A program made the position numbers and the translations under genes. The notes beneath the pieces were generated by a model. The model saw only the letters and a list, made by a program, of their open reading frames with translations, was not told the origin of the DNA and did no database searches. From NCBI GenBank assembly GCA_017408325.1, contig JAFQUW010000032.1:1-13244 (forward strand): a stretch of 13,244 bases of DNA. Reading direction: 5' to 3'. Of the stretch, positions 1 to 6,463 are shown one piece after another (within the stretch, counting starts at the first letter, position 1; every line of letters starts with the position of its first letter). Source of the stretch: Clostridia bacterium (lineage in GTDB: Bacteria; Bacillota; Clostridia; Oscillospirales; SIG627).

Positions 1-18
1 CCCATTGTTAAATCGCAA

Positions 19-43
19 ACGGCACTCGCGCTTTGAGTGCCGT
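19..43 (+). terminator. hairpin, possible terminator of a gene left of the window
   Basis: A perfect 9-bp stem (ACGGCACTC pairing with GAGTGCCGT, 7-nt loop) is followed on the plus strand by GTGTGTTT. The run of T is poor, so this is a moderate terminator candidate for a plus-strand gene ending left of the window. No coding sequence is visible here. Confidence 0.45.
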
Positions 44-92
44 GTGTGTTTAGGACTGTCTTTTTGTCTTTTTCACTTGGCTTTTCTCTTTG

Positions 93-126
93 GTTCTTTC
101 TCTTTTCTCCTGAAAAGAGAAAGAAC
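93..126. repeat. 15-bp perfect inverted repeat with 4-nt loop
   Basis: Positions 93-107 and 112-126 are perfect reverse complements (GTTCTTTCTCTTTTC) around the loop TCCT. The arms are pyrimidine-rich on one side and purine-rich on the other. It lies between two other hairpins in a 196-nt stretch without a gene. It could be a second terminator or a dispersed extragenic element; only one copy is visible in the window. Confidence 0.6.
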
Positions 127-151
127 AACAAAACAAAATCCCCCCAAAGAA

Positions 152-180
152 CAAGGGCTCGCCGTAAAGGCGAGCCCTTG
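152..180 (-). terminator. rho-independent terminator of the large secreted protein gene
   Basis: A perfect 12-bp stem (152-163 with 169-180, loop GTAAA) begins 17 nt past the stop codon of the minus-strand gene. On that strand the stem is followed by TTCTTT, a short imperfect U-tract. Position and stem strength support termination of the 197-3061 gene. Confidence 0.75.
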
Positions 181-196
181 ATGAGTTTGTGAGCGA

Positions 197-3061
197 TTAG
201 TCGATCACGATGGAGGCAACGTCGGTGTAGACAACGGAGTTGTCATTGAGGATGACGTAGCCGCGGACGAGCCAAGTACCGGTCTTGCCGGTGGCATCCT
301 TCTGGAAGCCGACGACGTCGCGGTCAGCGGCAGCAGTGGAGATACCCTTGGTGACGGTGTTGACGGTGGTGTCAACAACAAGGTCAGCGGCAGTAGCCTT
401 ACGGGTCATGAGGACGCCGGTCTCCTTGACGTCGCCGGAACGGGACATCATGAAGTAGAAGGTCTGGCCATCCTTGGAGAGGTCGACGACGGAAGCGACA
501 GCGGCAGGCGCGGTCTGACCGTAAACGGCCTCGAGGGTGCAGTCAGCAGACGGCATAAGGAAGGTGAACTGTCTGTCGGTAGAGACGATCTTACCGTTGA
601 GAGTCCAGTAGGAGAAGCCTGCGCCGTTGGTACCGACGGTCGCGATGGACGCGTAGGTACGGACAACGGTCTTGACGTCGGAACCGTCGACGATGGTCAG
701 GTTCGCAGCAGTCGCTTCATCCTTGACGTAGGAAGCGTAAACTTCGGTGGTAGCATTGACGATGAATCCTTCGTCAACACCGCCGGCGACCTGCCAACCG
801 GCGAAGGTGTAACCCTTCAGGGAAGGAGCGGTCACGTCGTCGTAGGTCAGGACGGTGCCGGCAGCAACGGCCTTGACGTCGACGATCTTACCGGTCTTGG
901 AATCCTTGAAGTAGACGTTGTAGGTCTCGGATTCCGCAGCGTCATCAAAGACGGCGATGATGTTGAGAGCCTTGCCGCCCGGGATGGTGATGGTAGCATC
1001 GGTGCCGAGGATGGCATCGTTGCCGCCGACCCAGTACTTGAAGCCTTCGCCGGAAGCGGTCAGGGTGACCACATCGCCGGCAGCAGCTTCGAGAGCGGAG
1101 AGTTCAACCGCTTCACCGTTGACGGTGGCAGCGACGGAACCGTTACCGTTCACAGTGACGGTGATGGGAGCCTTGACCACGGGGGGCTCAGGAAGTTCGG
1201 CAACGCCCTGGATGTAGGCGTTGGACTTGAAGCCGACGAACGCGTCGCGGGTCGCGGTGGTGCGGCCTTCGGCATCGGCAGCGCCAAGAGCGACATAACC
1301 GGTGCGGTAGACATGGTCACCGGCGCCGCCGTTCAGAGCGGGATCCTTGTAGGTGAGCCAAGCGCCTTCGGTATCGAGGGTGGCGGCAGCGCCGTCATTC
1401 AGGGTGATACCGGTAGCCTTGACGTAACCGCCGTTGGAGATGCCGGCAGCGTAAACGCCGTGGACGTTACGGGCCCAGAACAGACCGGAGTTGTACTTGT
1501 TGTACTCAAAGGAAGCAGTGTTGCAGGTGGTGTTGGTCTTGCCGTTGACGTGGAAGAGGATGGCAAAGCCGCCTTCGGGGATCACGGGACGGGTGGCGGA
1601 GGTGTTGCCGCCGAGGTTGATCACTTTGTAGTAATCTTCCACTTCCGTGGGCTCGCAGATATAAGCGCGCCAGGTGGAGCCGGTGCCGCCGAGAGCGCCG
1701 CCGAAGGACATCACGTCGTAGACGTTGACGCCGGGTTTGGTGATGATGTTAGAGGAGTTGGACCAAGCAGCGTTGGTGCCGTCGTAGTCCGCGTGGGACA
1801 CGTAGAGACGATCGTAGTTCAAGAGAACGGGGGTCGCCGCCGGGATGACGGTGCCGGTACCGTTGACGGTCGCCGCGGAGCCGCCGGTGGTGGCGTTGAT
1901 GCCCGCAGTGGACTTGAAGTGGAAGCGGTTGATGAACCAGGTGCCGTTCACACCGGAGTCGGCATGAGCGTTGAGAGCTTCCTGATCCTGGGCATCAATG
2001 AGGTCGAGACCGTAGTTGATCCAGCCTTCAAAGGCATCCCAGAAGGTGGGGTTGAAGTACTCGTCTGCCATCGGCGCGAAGTCACGATAGTAGTTGTAAG
2101 CGTTGGTGAAGTTGGCGTTGGAAACGTCATTGGGCTCTTCGTTGAAGAGGAAGTCTTCCGCCGGGGTCAGAGCGTTCGGATACACGTTGATCTGGTCGAG
2201 GTAGAAGTCGGTGCCGGTACCGCCGTTGGCAACAGCCACCTGAGCGTTGTTCAGGTTGATGTTGAGGAAGTTGCTGGTAGCGGTGGCACGGTAGGAGAGA
2301 GCGATGCCATCATGGACGTCGCTGTCATCACCGGCAGCAACCTGCGCCTCGCCGTCGATGAAGAACTGGGTGGTTCCCCGGGCGGCGTCAAAGGTGAGGG
2401 TGAAGCGAGCATACTCGGTGGGCATGTCAAAGAAGTAGGTGACTGCCGCAGAGTTGGAGGCCCAAGCATTACGGTTGCCGTAGGGCAGGATCAGCACAGA
2501 GTCGGTGCCGAGCTCGTCGTTGTAGTAGGTGGCAAAGACTGCCTGCATCTCGTTGTTGGACTTCGTGGTATCTGCCATATACTTTTCAGCGGAGCAGAGG
2601 TTGAAGACCAGACCGGCGAAGTACAGGTTCGAGGGGTTGAGCGAGGGAGCACCCTCGTCCGTCATAATATCGTTGGTCTCGAGGGTGGGCAGCTCAACGA
2701 ACTTCGCGTACATATCGAAGGTCATACCAACGGTATTGTCCACGAACTGGCTGTACACGTTGGACGAGGTCAGGCCCTTGGCACCGGTGGCGTACCCGGT
2801 GTTGGAGCTGCCGGTGTTGGTCAGATGCCAAGCACCCGTTGCATCAGTCAGGCTGATGGCCGCGGTCTTCGTGGCGGGGGTGCAGGTGGTGGAACCAAAC
2901 AGATCAAAAAAGCTGTTGGAACCGGAGACGGTGAGCTTAGACGTATAGAAAGACTTCGTCTGGAGTTCTGCATACGGAGTGCTATACGCAAAAGCCGGGA
3001 CGGCGAGAGCCACGACCATGAAGATGCCGAGGATCGCCGCAAGAATGCGTTTGGTAGACAT
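197..3061 (-). CDS. large secreted protein, LamG-like N-terminus and InlB-type C-terminal repeats
   Basis: A 954-residue exported protein of unknown precise role, probably extracellular carbohydrate or surface binding. Residues 1-25 form a signal peptide (basic MSTKR, hydrophobic core, cleavage after AFA). Residues about 100-295 look like a concanavalin-A/LamG beta-sandwich (for example the segments around FDMYAKF and ARFTLTFD, and LDQINVYPNAL at the end). Residues about 310-620 are unassigned. Residues about 633-708, 713-779 and 785-848 are three InlB/Listeria-Bacteroides-type repeats with the typical G-[YF]-x-[FY]-x-W core (YTFAGW, FSYWTLNG). A final 100-residue beta-rich segment has no name I recognise. 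No LPXTG, SLH or transmembrane anchor is seen, so it is released or held non-covalently. The start is set by GGAGG at 3067-3071, 5 nt upstream; an open-frame extension to 3340 lacks a signal peptide at its start and crosses the promoter. The existence and export of the protein are secure; its function is not. Confidence 0.9.
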   Translation of the reverse strand: MSTKRILAAILGIFMVVALAVPAFAYSTPYAELQTKSFYTSKLTVSGSNSFFDLFGSTTCTPATKTAAISLTDATGAWHLTNTGSSNTGYATGAKGLTSSNVYSQFVDNTVGMTFDMYAKFVELPTLETNDIMTDEGAPSLNPSNLYFAGLVFNLCSAEKYMADTTKSNNEMQAVFATYYNDELGTDSVLILPYGNRNAWASNSAAVTYFFDMPTEYARFTLTFDAARGTTQFFIDGEAQVAAGDDSDVHDGIALSYRATATSNFLNINLNNAQVAVANGGTGTDFYLDQINVYPNALTPAEDFLFNEEPNDVSNANFTNAYNYYRDFAPMADEYFNPTFWDAFEGWINYGLDLIDAQDQEALNAHADSGVNGTWFINRFHFKSTAGINATTGGSAATVNGTGTVIPAATPVLLNYDRLYVSHADYDGTNAAWSNSSNIITKPGVNVYDVMSFGGALGGTGSTWRAYICEPTEVEDYYKVINLGGNTSATRPVIPEGGFAILFHVNGKTNTTCNTASFEYNKYNSGLFWARNVHGVYAAGISNGGYVKATGITLNDGAAATLDTEGAWLTYKDPALNGGAGDHVYRTGYVALGAADAEGRTTATRDAFVGFKSNAYIQGVAELPEPPVVKAPITVTVNGNGSVAATVNGEAVELSALEAAAGDVVTLTASGEGFKYWVGGNDAILGTDATITIPGGKALNIIAVFDDAAESETYNVYFKDSKTGKIVDVKAVAAGTVLTYDDVTAPSLKGYTFAGWQVAGGVDEGFIVNATTEVYASYVKDEATAANLTIVDGSDVKTVVRTYASIATVGTNGAGFSYWTLNGKIVSTDRQFTFLMPSADCTLEAVYGQTAPAAVASVVDLSKDGQTFYFMMSRSGDVKETGVLMTRKATAADLVVDTTVNTVTKGISTAAADRDVVGFQKDATGKTGTWLVRGYVILNDNSVVYTDVASIVID

Positions 3062-3123
3062 AGTTACCTCCAAAGTAAGATGTGTGTTCTCTCCCCACAC
3101 GAAAGAAGGGAGGGCGGAGATTT

Positions 3124-3154
3124 GCGCCGGAGGGCGCCGGACACCGCCTGTCCG
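3124..3154 (-). promoter_or_regulatory. tandem GC-rich hairpins in the leader of the secreted protein gene
   Basis: Two hairpins abut each other: GCGCC/GGCGC (3124-3128 with 3133-3137, 4-nt loop) and CGGACA/TGTCCG (3138-3143 with 3149-3154, 5-nt loop). They lie inside the roughly 195-nt untranslated leader between the promoter near 3264 and the start codon at 3061. They match no riboswitch class I recognise. Possible roles are mRNA stabilisation or translational control. Confidence 0.45.
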
Positions 3155-3263
3155 TTTTAAAAATGGAAATAGGAATACAAGAAACGACATGGCTTCCCGA
3201 AAACACGGCAAACCACGGCGGCCCTTGTCAGGCGGGGCAGATGCCCCTTTCTTTTGTGGCACA

Positions 3264-3292
3264 ATTCTATCATATATAGGATGAAAAATCAA
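3264..3292 (-). promoter_or_regulatory. sigma-A promoter of the secreted protein gene
   Basis: On the minus strand TTGATT (3287-3292) and TAGAAT (3264-3269) are separated by exactly 17 nt, and a TG dinucleotide one base before the -10 box gives an extended -10. Transcription should start near 3257, leaving a leader of about 195 nt before the start codon at 3061. Confidence 0.7.
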
Positions 3293-3308
3293 GCGGCTTT
3301 TTTGCGAG

Positions 3309-3357
3309 TGCACAAAAATGCGCACAATCAACAAAATCAATTTTCAAACTTTGTGCA
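3309..3357. repeat. 8-bp inverted repeat upstream of the divergent promoters
   Basis: TGCACAAA (3309-3316) and TTTGTGCA (3350-3357) are inverted copies 33 nt apart. Between them lies a small AT palindrome, AAAATCAATTTT. The element sits upstream of the -35 box of the secreted protein gene. It might be an operator. The remainder of 3062-3593, a 532-nt stretch without a gene, holds only the leader, the two divergent promoters and A/T-rich tracts. Confidence 0.3.
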
Positions 3358-3466
3358 AAACCACAAGAAAAACGGCGTTGAAACGAGTGAGTTTTCCACA
3401 TCTTGCGTCCAACAAACAGACAGACACAAGAAAATAAAAAAATTTTTCTTTTTTTCAAAAAAACTA

Positions 3467-3495
3467 TTGCAAAAGTTTTCGCTTGGTGTTATAAT
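3467..3495 (+). promoter_or_regulatory. sigma-A promoter of the 35-residue peptide gene
   Basis: TTGCAA (3467-3472) and a perfect TATAAT (3490-3495) are separated by 17 nt. Upstream, 3430-3465 is a dense run of A and T tracts resembling an UP element, so this is probably a strong promoter. Transcription should start near 3502, giving a leader of about 90 nt. Confidence 0.85.
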
Positions 3496-3593
3496 GACCA
3501 ACGGAAATAGGAAGAATTCAAACCCAGTGATCGGTCGAACCTTCATTCAGGGAGGTTTGGCGGATCCAATGTTACATTGAAGGAGTTTTTACT

Positions 3594-3701
3594 ATGAAAA
3601 AGTATGAAGCCCCGGAAGTGCGCGTTGACACCTTCGCCATCGAAGATGTGATGACCGCTTCCACCACTTGGGACACCCCCGAAGAGAATCCCAACGAATA
3701 A
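3594..3701 (+). CDS. orphan 35-residue peptide of the KKYxxPE type
   Basis: A 35-residue peptide beginning MKKYEAPEVRVDTFAIEDV, continuing MTASTTW and ending in an acidic, Pro/Asn-rich tail. An ideal Shine-Dalgarno sequence (GAAGGAG, 3579-3585) lies 8 nt before ATG. The gene has its own consensus promoter (3467-3495) and a strong terminator (3716-3743), so it is a complete one-gene unit. From memory, gut Firmicutes carry many peptides of this plan: a KKYxxPE start, an acidic middle with a D-V/I-x-T-[AT]-S motif and a variable tail. The Y-x-x-P element also resembles the leader motif read by RiPP recognition elements in lasso-peptide systems. No maturase, protease or transporter lies in the window, so a RiPP role is only a possibility. 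There is no signal peptide and no membrane segment. Confidence 0.8.
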   Translation: MKKYEAPEVRVDTFAIEDVMTASTTWDTPEENPNE

Positions 3702-3715
3702 GAAGTAACCAAAAG

Positions 3716-3743
3716 AAAGACCGCACCGAACGGTGCGGTCTTT
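3716..3743 (+). terminator. terminator of the peptide gene
   Basis: A perfect 12-bp stem (3716-3727 with 3732-3743, loop GAAC) begins 14 nt after the peptide stop codon. Its right arm ends in T and runs into TTTTCTTATT. This is a strong intrinsic terminator. Confidence 0.9.
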
Positions 3744-3776
3744 TCTTATTCCCACCGCCCCCTTCTTCTCCGACAA

Positions 3777-3823
3777 AAAAGAGCAAACGGGAAAGTGTTT
3801 TTCACTTTCCCGTTTGCTCTTTT
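3777..3823 (-). terminator. 21-bp hairpin terminator of the oxidoreductase gene, bidirectional
   Basis: Positions 3777-3797 and 3803-3823 are perfect 21-bp reverse complements around a TTTTT loop. Read on the minus strand the stem ends in a run of six T, placing it 25 nt past the oxidoreductase stop. It also has a T-run on the plus strand, so it backs up the convergent peptide-gene terminator. Confidence 0.9.
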
Positions 3824-3848
3824 GATTCGTTTCGGAAAACGAATTCGT

Positions 3849-4934
3849 TTACAGGATCACTTCGTGGCCGATCTTCGCAGACTCATAGACGGCGTCGAGG
3901 ATCTTCATCAAAGTCACGCCGTCCTCGGCAGGGGCGATGCACTCGGTTCCGTTCTTCACGCAGTCGGCAAAATGGGCGATCTCTTTTTCGAACATGGTCT
4001 TGAAGTCGTTCTTCGGCAACTCCTGCGGAGTCATGTTCATATAATAATCATTGACCACGCCGAAGAGTTCAATGTGGTCGGTGAGCTGCAAGGCACTCTT
4101 GGTGCCGAAGAGGTCGACCTGTCCCACGGGGGACTTCAGGTTCAGGTTAAAACTCGCCTCCACCTGCAAAACAAGGCCGGAGTCGAAGCGGATGATCGCG
4201 CCGGCAAAGTCCTCGGTGTCGTTTTTGAAATCGTAGCGGTCGCCGAACTCGTAGTCGCGGCGATAGCCACCCTCGGGGATGGCGCGCGGCGCGCGGTTTC
4301 TGCCGAGATTGTCAAAAGTGTAGCCGTAGACGCTGACGGGCTTGGGTCCGCCGGCGAGGAAGCGCACAAGGTCGATGACGTGCACGCCGAGGTCGATCAG
4401 AGGGCCGCCGCCGGAGAAAGACTTGTCCGCAAACCAGCCGCCGGGGCAGCCGTTGCGACGCAGGTACTGCGCCTTGGCGTAGTAGACGTCACCCAAGAAA
4501 CCGTCGGAGATGAGATTCTGGATGTGACGGGTGGTGTTCTCGTAACGGCGCACAAAGCCGATCTGCAAAAGTTTTCCGTTTTCCTTGGCGACGGCGAGCA
4601 TCTCCTCGGCGTCGGCGGCGGTCATCGCCATCGGCTTTTCGCAGAGGACGTTGATGCCCGCTTTGAGCGCGGCAATCGAAATGGCAGCGTGTTCGGAGTT
4701 CCAGACGGTCACGGAGACACAGTCGAGTTCTTCCTTTGCGAACATCTCGTGATAATCGGTGTAAATCGTCGGGGTCGCGCCGGGGCAATGCTCGGTTGCA
4801 AAACGCTCCGCCTTATCGGGCAGAAGGTCACAGAGAGCAACGATCTCGGTCTCGGGGCAGACGGTATAGCCGTTCGCGTGGCTGCGGGCAATGCCGCCGC
4901 AACCGACAATGGCACAACGCAGTTTTCGATCCAT
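3849..4934 (-). CDS. Gfo/Idh/MocA family NAD(P)-dependent oxidoreductase
   Basis: A 361-residue cytosolic dehydrogenase of the Gfo/Idh/MocA family, which oxidises or reduces sugars, inositols and related polyols. The N-terminal Rossmann fold shows the dinucleotide motif GCGGIA at residues 11-16. The family signature EKP is at 99-101, with Lys100 the expected catalytic lysine. The C-terminal catalytic domain has GGGPLIDLGVHVIDL, where Asp181 and His185 are the expected active-site pair. Length is usual for the family. ATG at 4934 is chosen because GAGGAG (4942-4947) lies 7 nt upstream; upstream in-frame ATGs overlap that site. The gene is monocistronic between its own promoter and terminator. 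No transporter or sugar kinase sits nearby, so the substrate cannot be named. Confidence 0.93.
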   Translation of the reverse strand: MDRKLRCAIVGCGGIARSHANGYTVCPETEIVALCDLLPDKAERFATEHCPGATPTIYTDYHEMFAKEELDCVSVTVWNSEHAAISIAALKAGINVLCEKPMAMTAADAEEMLAVAKENGKLLQIGFVRRYENTTRHIQNLISDGFLGDVYYAKAQYLRRNGCPGGWFADKSFSGGGPLIDLGVHVIDLVRFLAGGPKPVSVYGYTFDNLGRNRAPRAIPEGGYRRDYEFGDRYDFKNDTEDFAGAIIRFDSGLVLQVEASFNLNLKSPVGQVDLFGTKSALQLTDHIELFGVVNDYYMNMTPQELPKNDFKTMFEKEIAHFADCVKNGTECIAPAEDGVTLMKILDAVYESAKIGHEVIL

Positions 4935-4973
4935 TCTTTTTCTCCTCATAATCAACAGAATATCTTGTGTTTT

Positions 4974-5002
4974 ATTTTACAAGACAAGGAGAAAAAAAGC
5001 AA
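4974..5002 (-). promoter_or_regulatory. sigma-A promoter of the oxidoreductase gene
   Basis: On the minus strand TTGCTT (4997-5002) and TAAAAT (4974-4979) are 17 nt apart. The predicted start near 4967 gives a leader of about 33 nt that carries the Shine-Dalgarno site. Confidence 0.65.
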
Positions 5003-5013
5003 GAGAAAAAACA

Positions 5014-5034
5014 CAAAAAACTTTGTTTTTTTTG
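5014..5034 (-). terminator. weak AT-only hairpin after sigF
   Basis: On the minus strand CAAAAAA and TTTTTTG (5028-5034 with 5014-5020) can pair around a 7-nt loop and are followed by TGTTTTTT. The stem is all A-U apart from one pair, so termination after the spoIIA operon may be leaky into the downstream oxidoreductase. Confidence 0.35.
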
Positions 5035-5045
5035 CATTGGGTCCA

Positions 5046-5690
5046 TCAGGTGAGAAAGGCGCGCAATTGAGCGAGGATCCTCTTTTCGGCTCGTGAGACC
5101 TGCACCTGCGTCATCGAGAGTACGCGAGCAGTGTCCGTTTGTGTCATACGCCGATAATAGCGCAGACGGATCAGCGCGGCGTCGCGCACGGTCAGACGCG
5201 AAAGTCCCTCGGAGAGCGCGAGGCGGTCGACGAGGGCGTCGTATTCCCTCTCGTCGACGGAAGGCTCGACCCCTTCCTCGCAGAGCTCGGCGATCGACTT
5301 AGGCGGAGTGAACACGCCCGCGGCGAGGGCTGCCGCTTCCTCGGTGAGCCCTGCGAGCTTTGCGGCCTCTCTCAAACTCGCTCCTTCGCCCAGGGTCTCC
5401 TGCGCACGGGCGAGGCGCGCCGCATCTGTTCGCAGCGAGCGCGGAATTTTTACCGTACTGTTTCGGCGAAGAAAATCCCTCAGATGTCCCTCTATGACCG
5501 GGACGGCGTAGGTCGAAAAGGCCACGCCGCGGCTCTCGTCAAAATCGCGCAGAGCGCGCAGAAGCCCCTCGATCCCCGCCTGCACAAGATCCTCCCGATC
5601 GGATTCCGCAGGGCGATGTCGGGCGACGAGCATGTGCACCAGACCGATATGTTCTTCGCAGGAGAGGGACTGCTTTTCCCTCACTTCCAA
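5046..5690 (-). CDS. sigF: forespore sigma factor sigma-F (SpoIIAC)
   Basis: A sigma-70 family factor expected to direct the first forespore-specific transcription after asymmetric division, held inactive by SpoIIAB. Region 2 spans about residues 13-77 (EDLVQAGIEGLLRALRDFD, then FSTYAVPVIEGHLRDFLRR). A TVKIPRSLR segment matches the sigma-F linker. Region 4 spans about 155-210, with helix-turn-helix MTQTDTARVLSMTQVQVSRA. It is the third gene of the spoIIA operon. Two starts are possible: TTG at 5690, overlapping spoIIAB by 10 nt (used here, 214 residues), or GTG at 5684, overlapping its stop as GTGA. Neither has a strong Shine-Dalgarno site, so translation is probably coupled to spoIIAB. At 212-214 residues it is about 40 shorter than Bacillus subtilis sigma-F, mostly at the N-terminus. 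Confidence 0.93.
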   Translation of the reverse strand: MEVREKQSLSCEEHIGLVHMLVARHRPAESDREDLVQAGIEGLLRALRDFDESRGVAFSTYAVPVIEGHLRDFLRRNSTVKIPRSLRTDAARLARAQETLGEGASLREAAKLAGLTEEAAALAAGVFTPPKSIAELCEEGVEPSVDEREYDALVDRLALSEGLSRLTVRDAALIRLRYYRRMTQTDTARVLSMTQVQVSRAEKRILAQLRAFLT

Positions 5691-6124
5691 AGCGACAGGC
5701 GTTTTTCCAAAACGACGCGCGTCGATCTTCCGAGAACGCTCTTGACGCGGACGCGATCCATAAAGGTCTCCATGATCGAGAAGCCCATTCCGCCGCGTTC
5801 ATGGGCGCGATCCGTGGTAAAAAACGGCTCTCTGGCGCGTTCCACGTCCTCGATCCCGTGCCCGTGATCCGTGACGGTGATGCGCACGCGGCCGTCGGAA
5901 AACAGGCAAAAATCGACCTTGACCCGACCGCCCTCCATCTCCCGATAGCCGTGTACGAGGGCGTTGGTCACCGCCTCCGAAAGTGCGGTCTTGATATCCG
6001 CGAGTTCTTCTGCCGTCACGGGGTGCGGGAGCAAAAAACCCGCCGCCATCACACGGGCAAGCGACTCGTTCTCACTCTGCGCCGAAAAGACGGCACTGAG
6101 GCTGTTTTTTACATTCCGTCTCAT
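5681..6124 (-). CDS. spoIIAB: anti-sigma-F factor and protein kinase SpoIIAB
   Basis: A 147-residue GHKL-fold serine kinase, the length expected (about 146 in Bacillus subtilis). It binds sigma-F in the predivisional cell and phosphorylates SpoIIAA. ATP-site elements are visible in order: the N box EAVTNALVHGY (residues 50-60, with Glu50 and Asn54), the G1 box DHGHGIED (86-93) and the glycine-rich lid GGMGFSIM (111-118). ATG at 6124 overlaps the spoIIAA stop as ATGA, so translation is coupled; upstream sequence in this frame has no homology and runs through spoIIAA out of frame. It lies in the middle of spoIIAA-spoIIAB-sigF, the universal order of this operon. Confidence 0.96.
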   Translation of the reverse strand: MRRNVKNSLSAVFSAQSENESLARVMAAGFLLPHPVTAEELADIKTALSEAVTNALVHGYREMEGGRVKVDFCLFSDGRVRITVTDHGHGIEDVERAREPFFTTDRAHERGGMGFSIMETFMDRVRVKSVLGRSTRVVLEKRLSLWK

Positions 6125-6441
6125 GCTTCTTCCCTTTCGATAAACCGTAAAAATTTTTCCGCACCGCAGAGATCCAGAATCTTCCTGACCCGTGCGCTCG
6201 GTGAGGAGACGAAGAGCGGGATCCCCGCCGCTTTTGCCACGCGCACGCGACCGAGGATGAGCCCGAGCGCAGAACTGTCGCAAAACTCGGTCCCCGACAG
6301 ATCCAGTACCACACGGCACGCAGTTGTGTTTGCAATTGCAAAGTCCAGTTCCCGTCGCAAAGTCAAAGTGTTGTGGTGATCGAGTTCCCCCGTGATGAAA
6401 CACACGAGATCTTCTCTTTGTTTTTCTATTTTCAAAGGCAT
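6121..6441 (-). CDS. spoIIAA: anti-anti-sigma factor SpoIIAA, STAS domain
   Basis: A 106-residue single STAS-domain protein. In its unphosphorylated form it releases sigma-F from SpoIIAB in the forespore; SpoIIAB phosphorylates it and SpoIIE dephosphorylates it. The motif CDSSALGLILGR (residues 54-65) holds the phosphorylation site: Ser57 aligns with Ser58 of the Bacillus subtilis protein. The hydrophobic strand RVVLDLSG before it is typical of STAS domains. ATG at 6441 is chosen for GGGAGG (6451-6456), 9 nt upstream; longer frames extend into the promoter region and the divergent gene. It is the first gene of the operon, and its stop overlaps the spoIIAB start by ATGA. Confidence 0.95.
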   Translation of the reverse strand: MPLKIEKQREDLVCFITGELDHHNTLTLRRELDFAIANTTACRVVLDLSGTEFCDSSALGLILGRVRVAKAAGIPLFVSSPSARVRKILDLCGAEKFLRFIEREEA

Positions 6442-6463
6442 CCTGTTTTTCCTCCCTGAGACG

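Noticed and set aside
1313..3160. 615-codon open frame on the plus strand, opposite the secreted protein gene
   Set aside because: It is a Val/Gly-rich antisense shadow of a GC-biased gene with no ribosome site or recognisable domain. The minus strand has a signal peptide, domains, promoter and terminator.
3062..3257. Known riboswitch, for example c-di-GMP-I, in the secreted protein leader
   Set aside because: I compared the visible hairpins with the conserved cores I know and found no match. Only unclassified stems can be claimed.
3062..3340. N-terminal extension of the secreted protein to an upstream start at 3340
   Set aside because: It would place the signal peptide about 94 residues inside the protein and cover the promoter. 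The ATG at 3061 has GGAGG at the right distance.
3594..3701. Lasso-peptide or other RiPP biosynthetic cluster around the small peptide
   Set aside because: No maturase, RRE protein, protease or exporter is present on either side, and the neighbours are a secreted protein and an oxidoreductase.
3795..5096. 433-codon plus-strand open frame opposite the oxidoreductase
   Set aside because: The minus strand has clear Gfo/Idh/MocA motifs. The plus frame starts inside the terminator hairpin, has no Shine-Dalgarno site and shows no family features.
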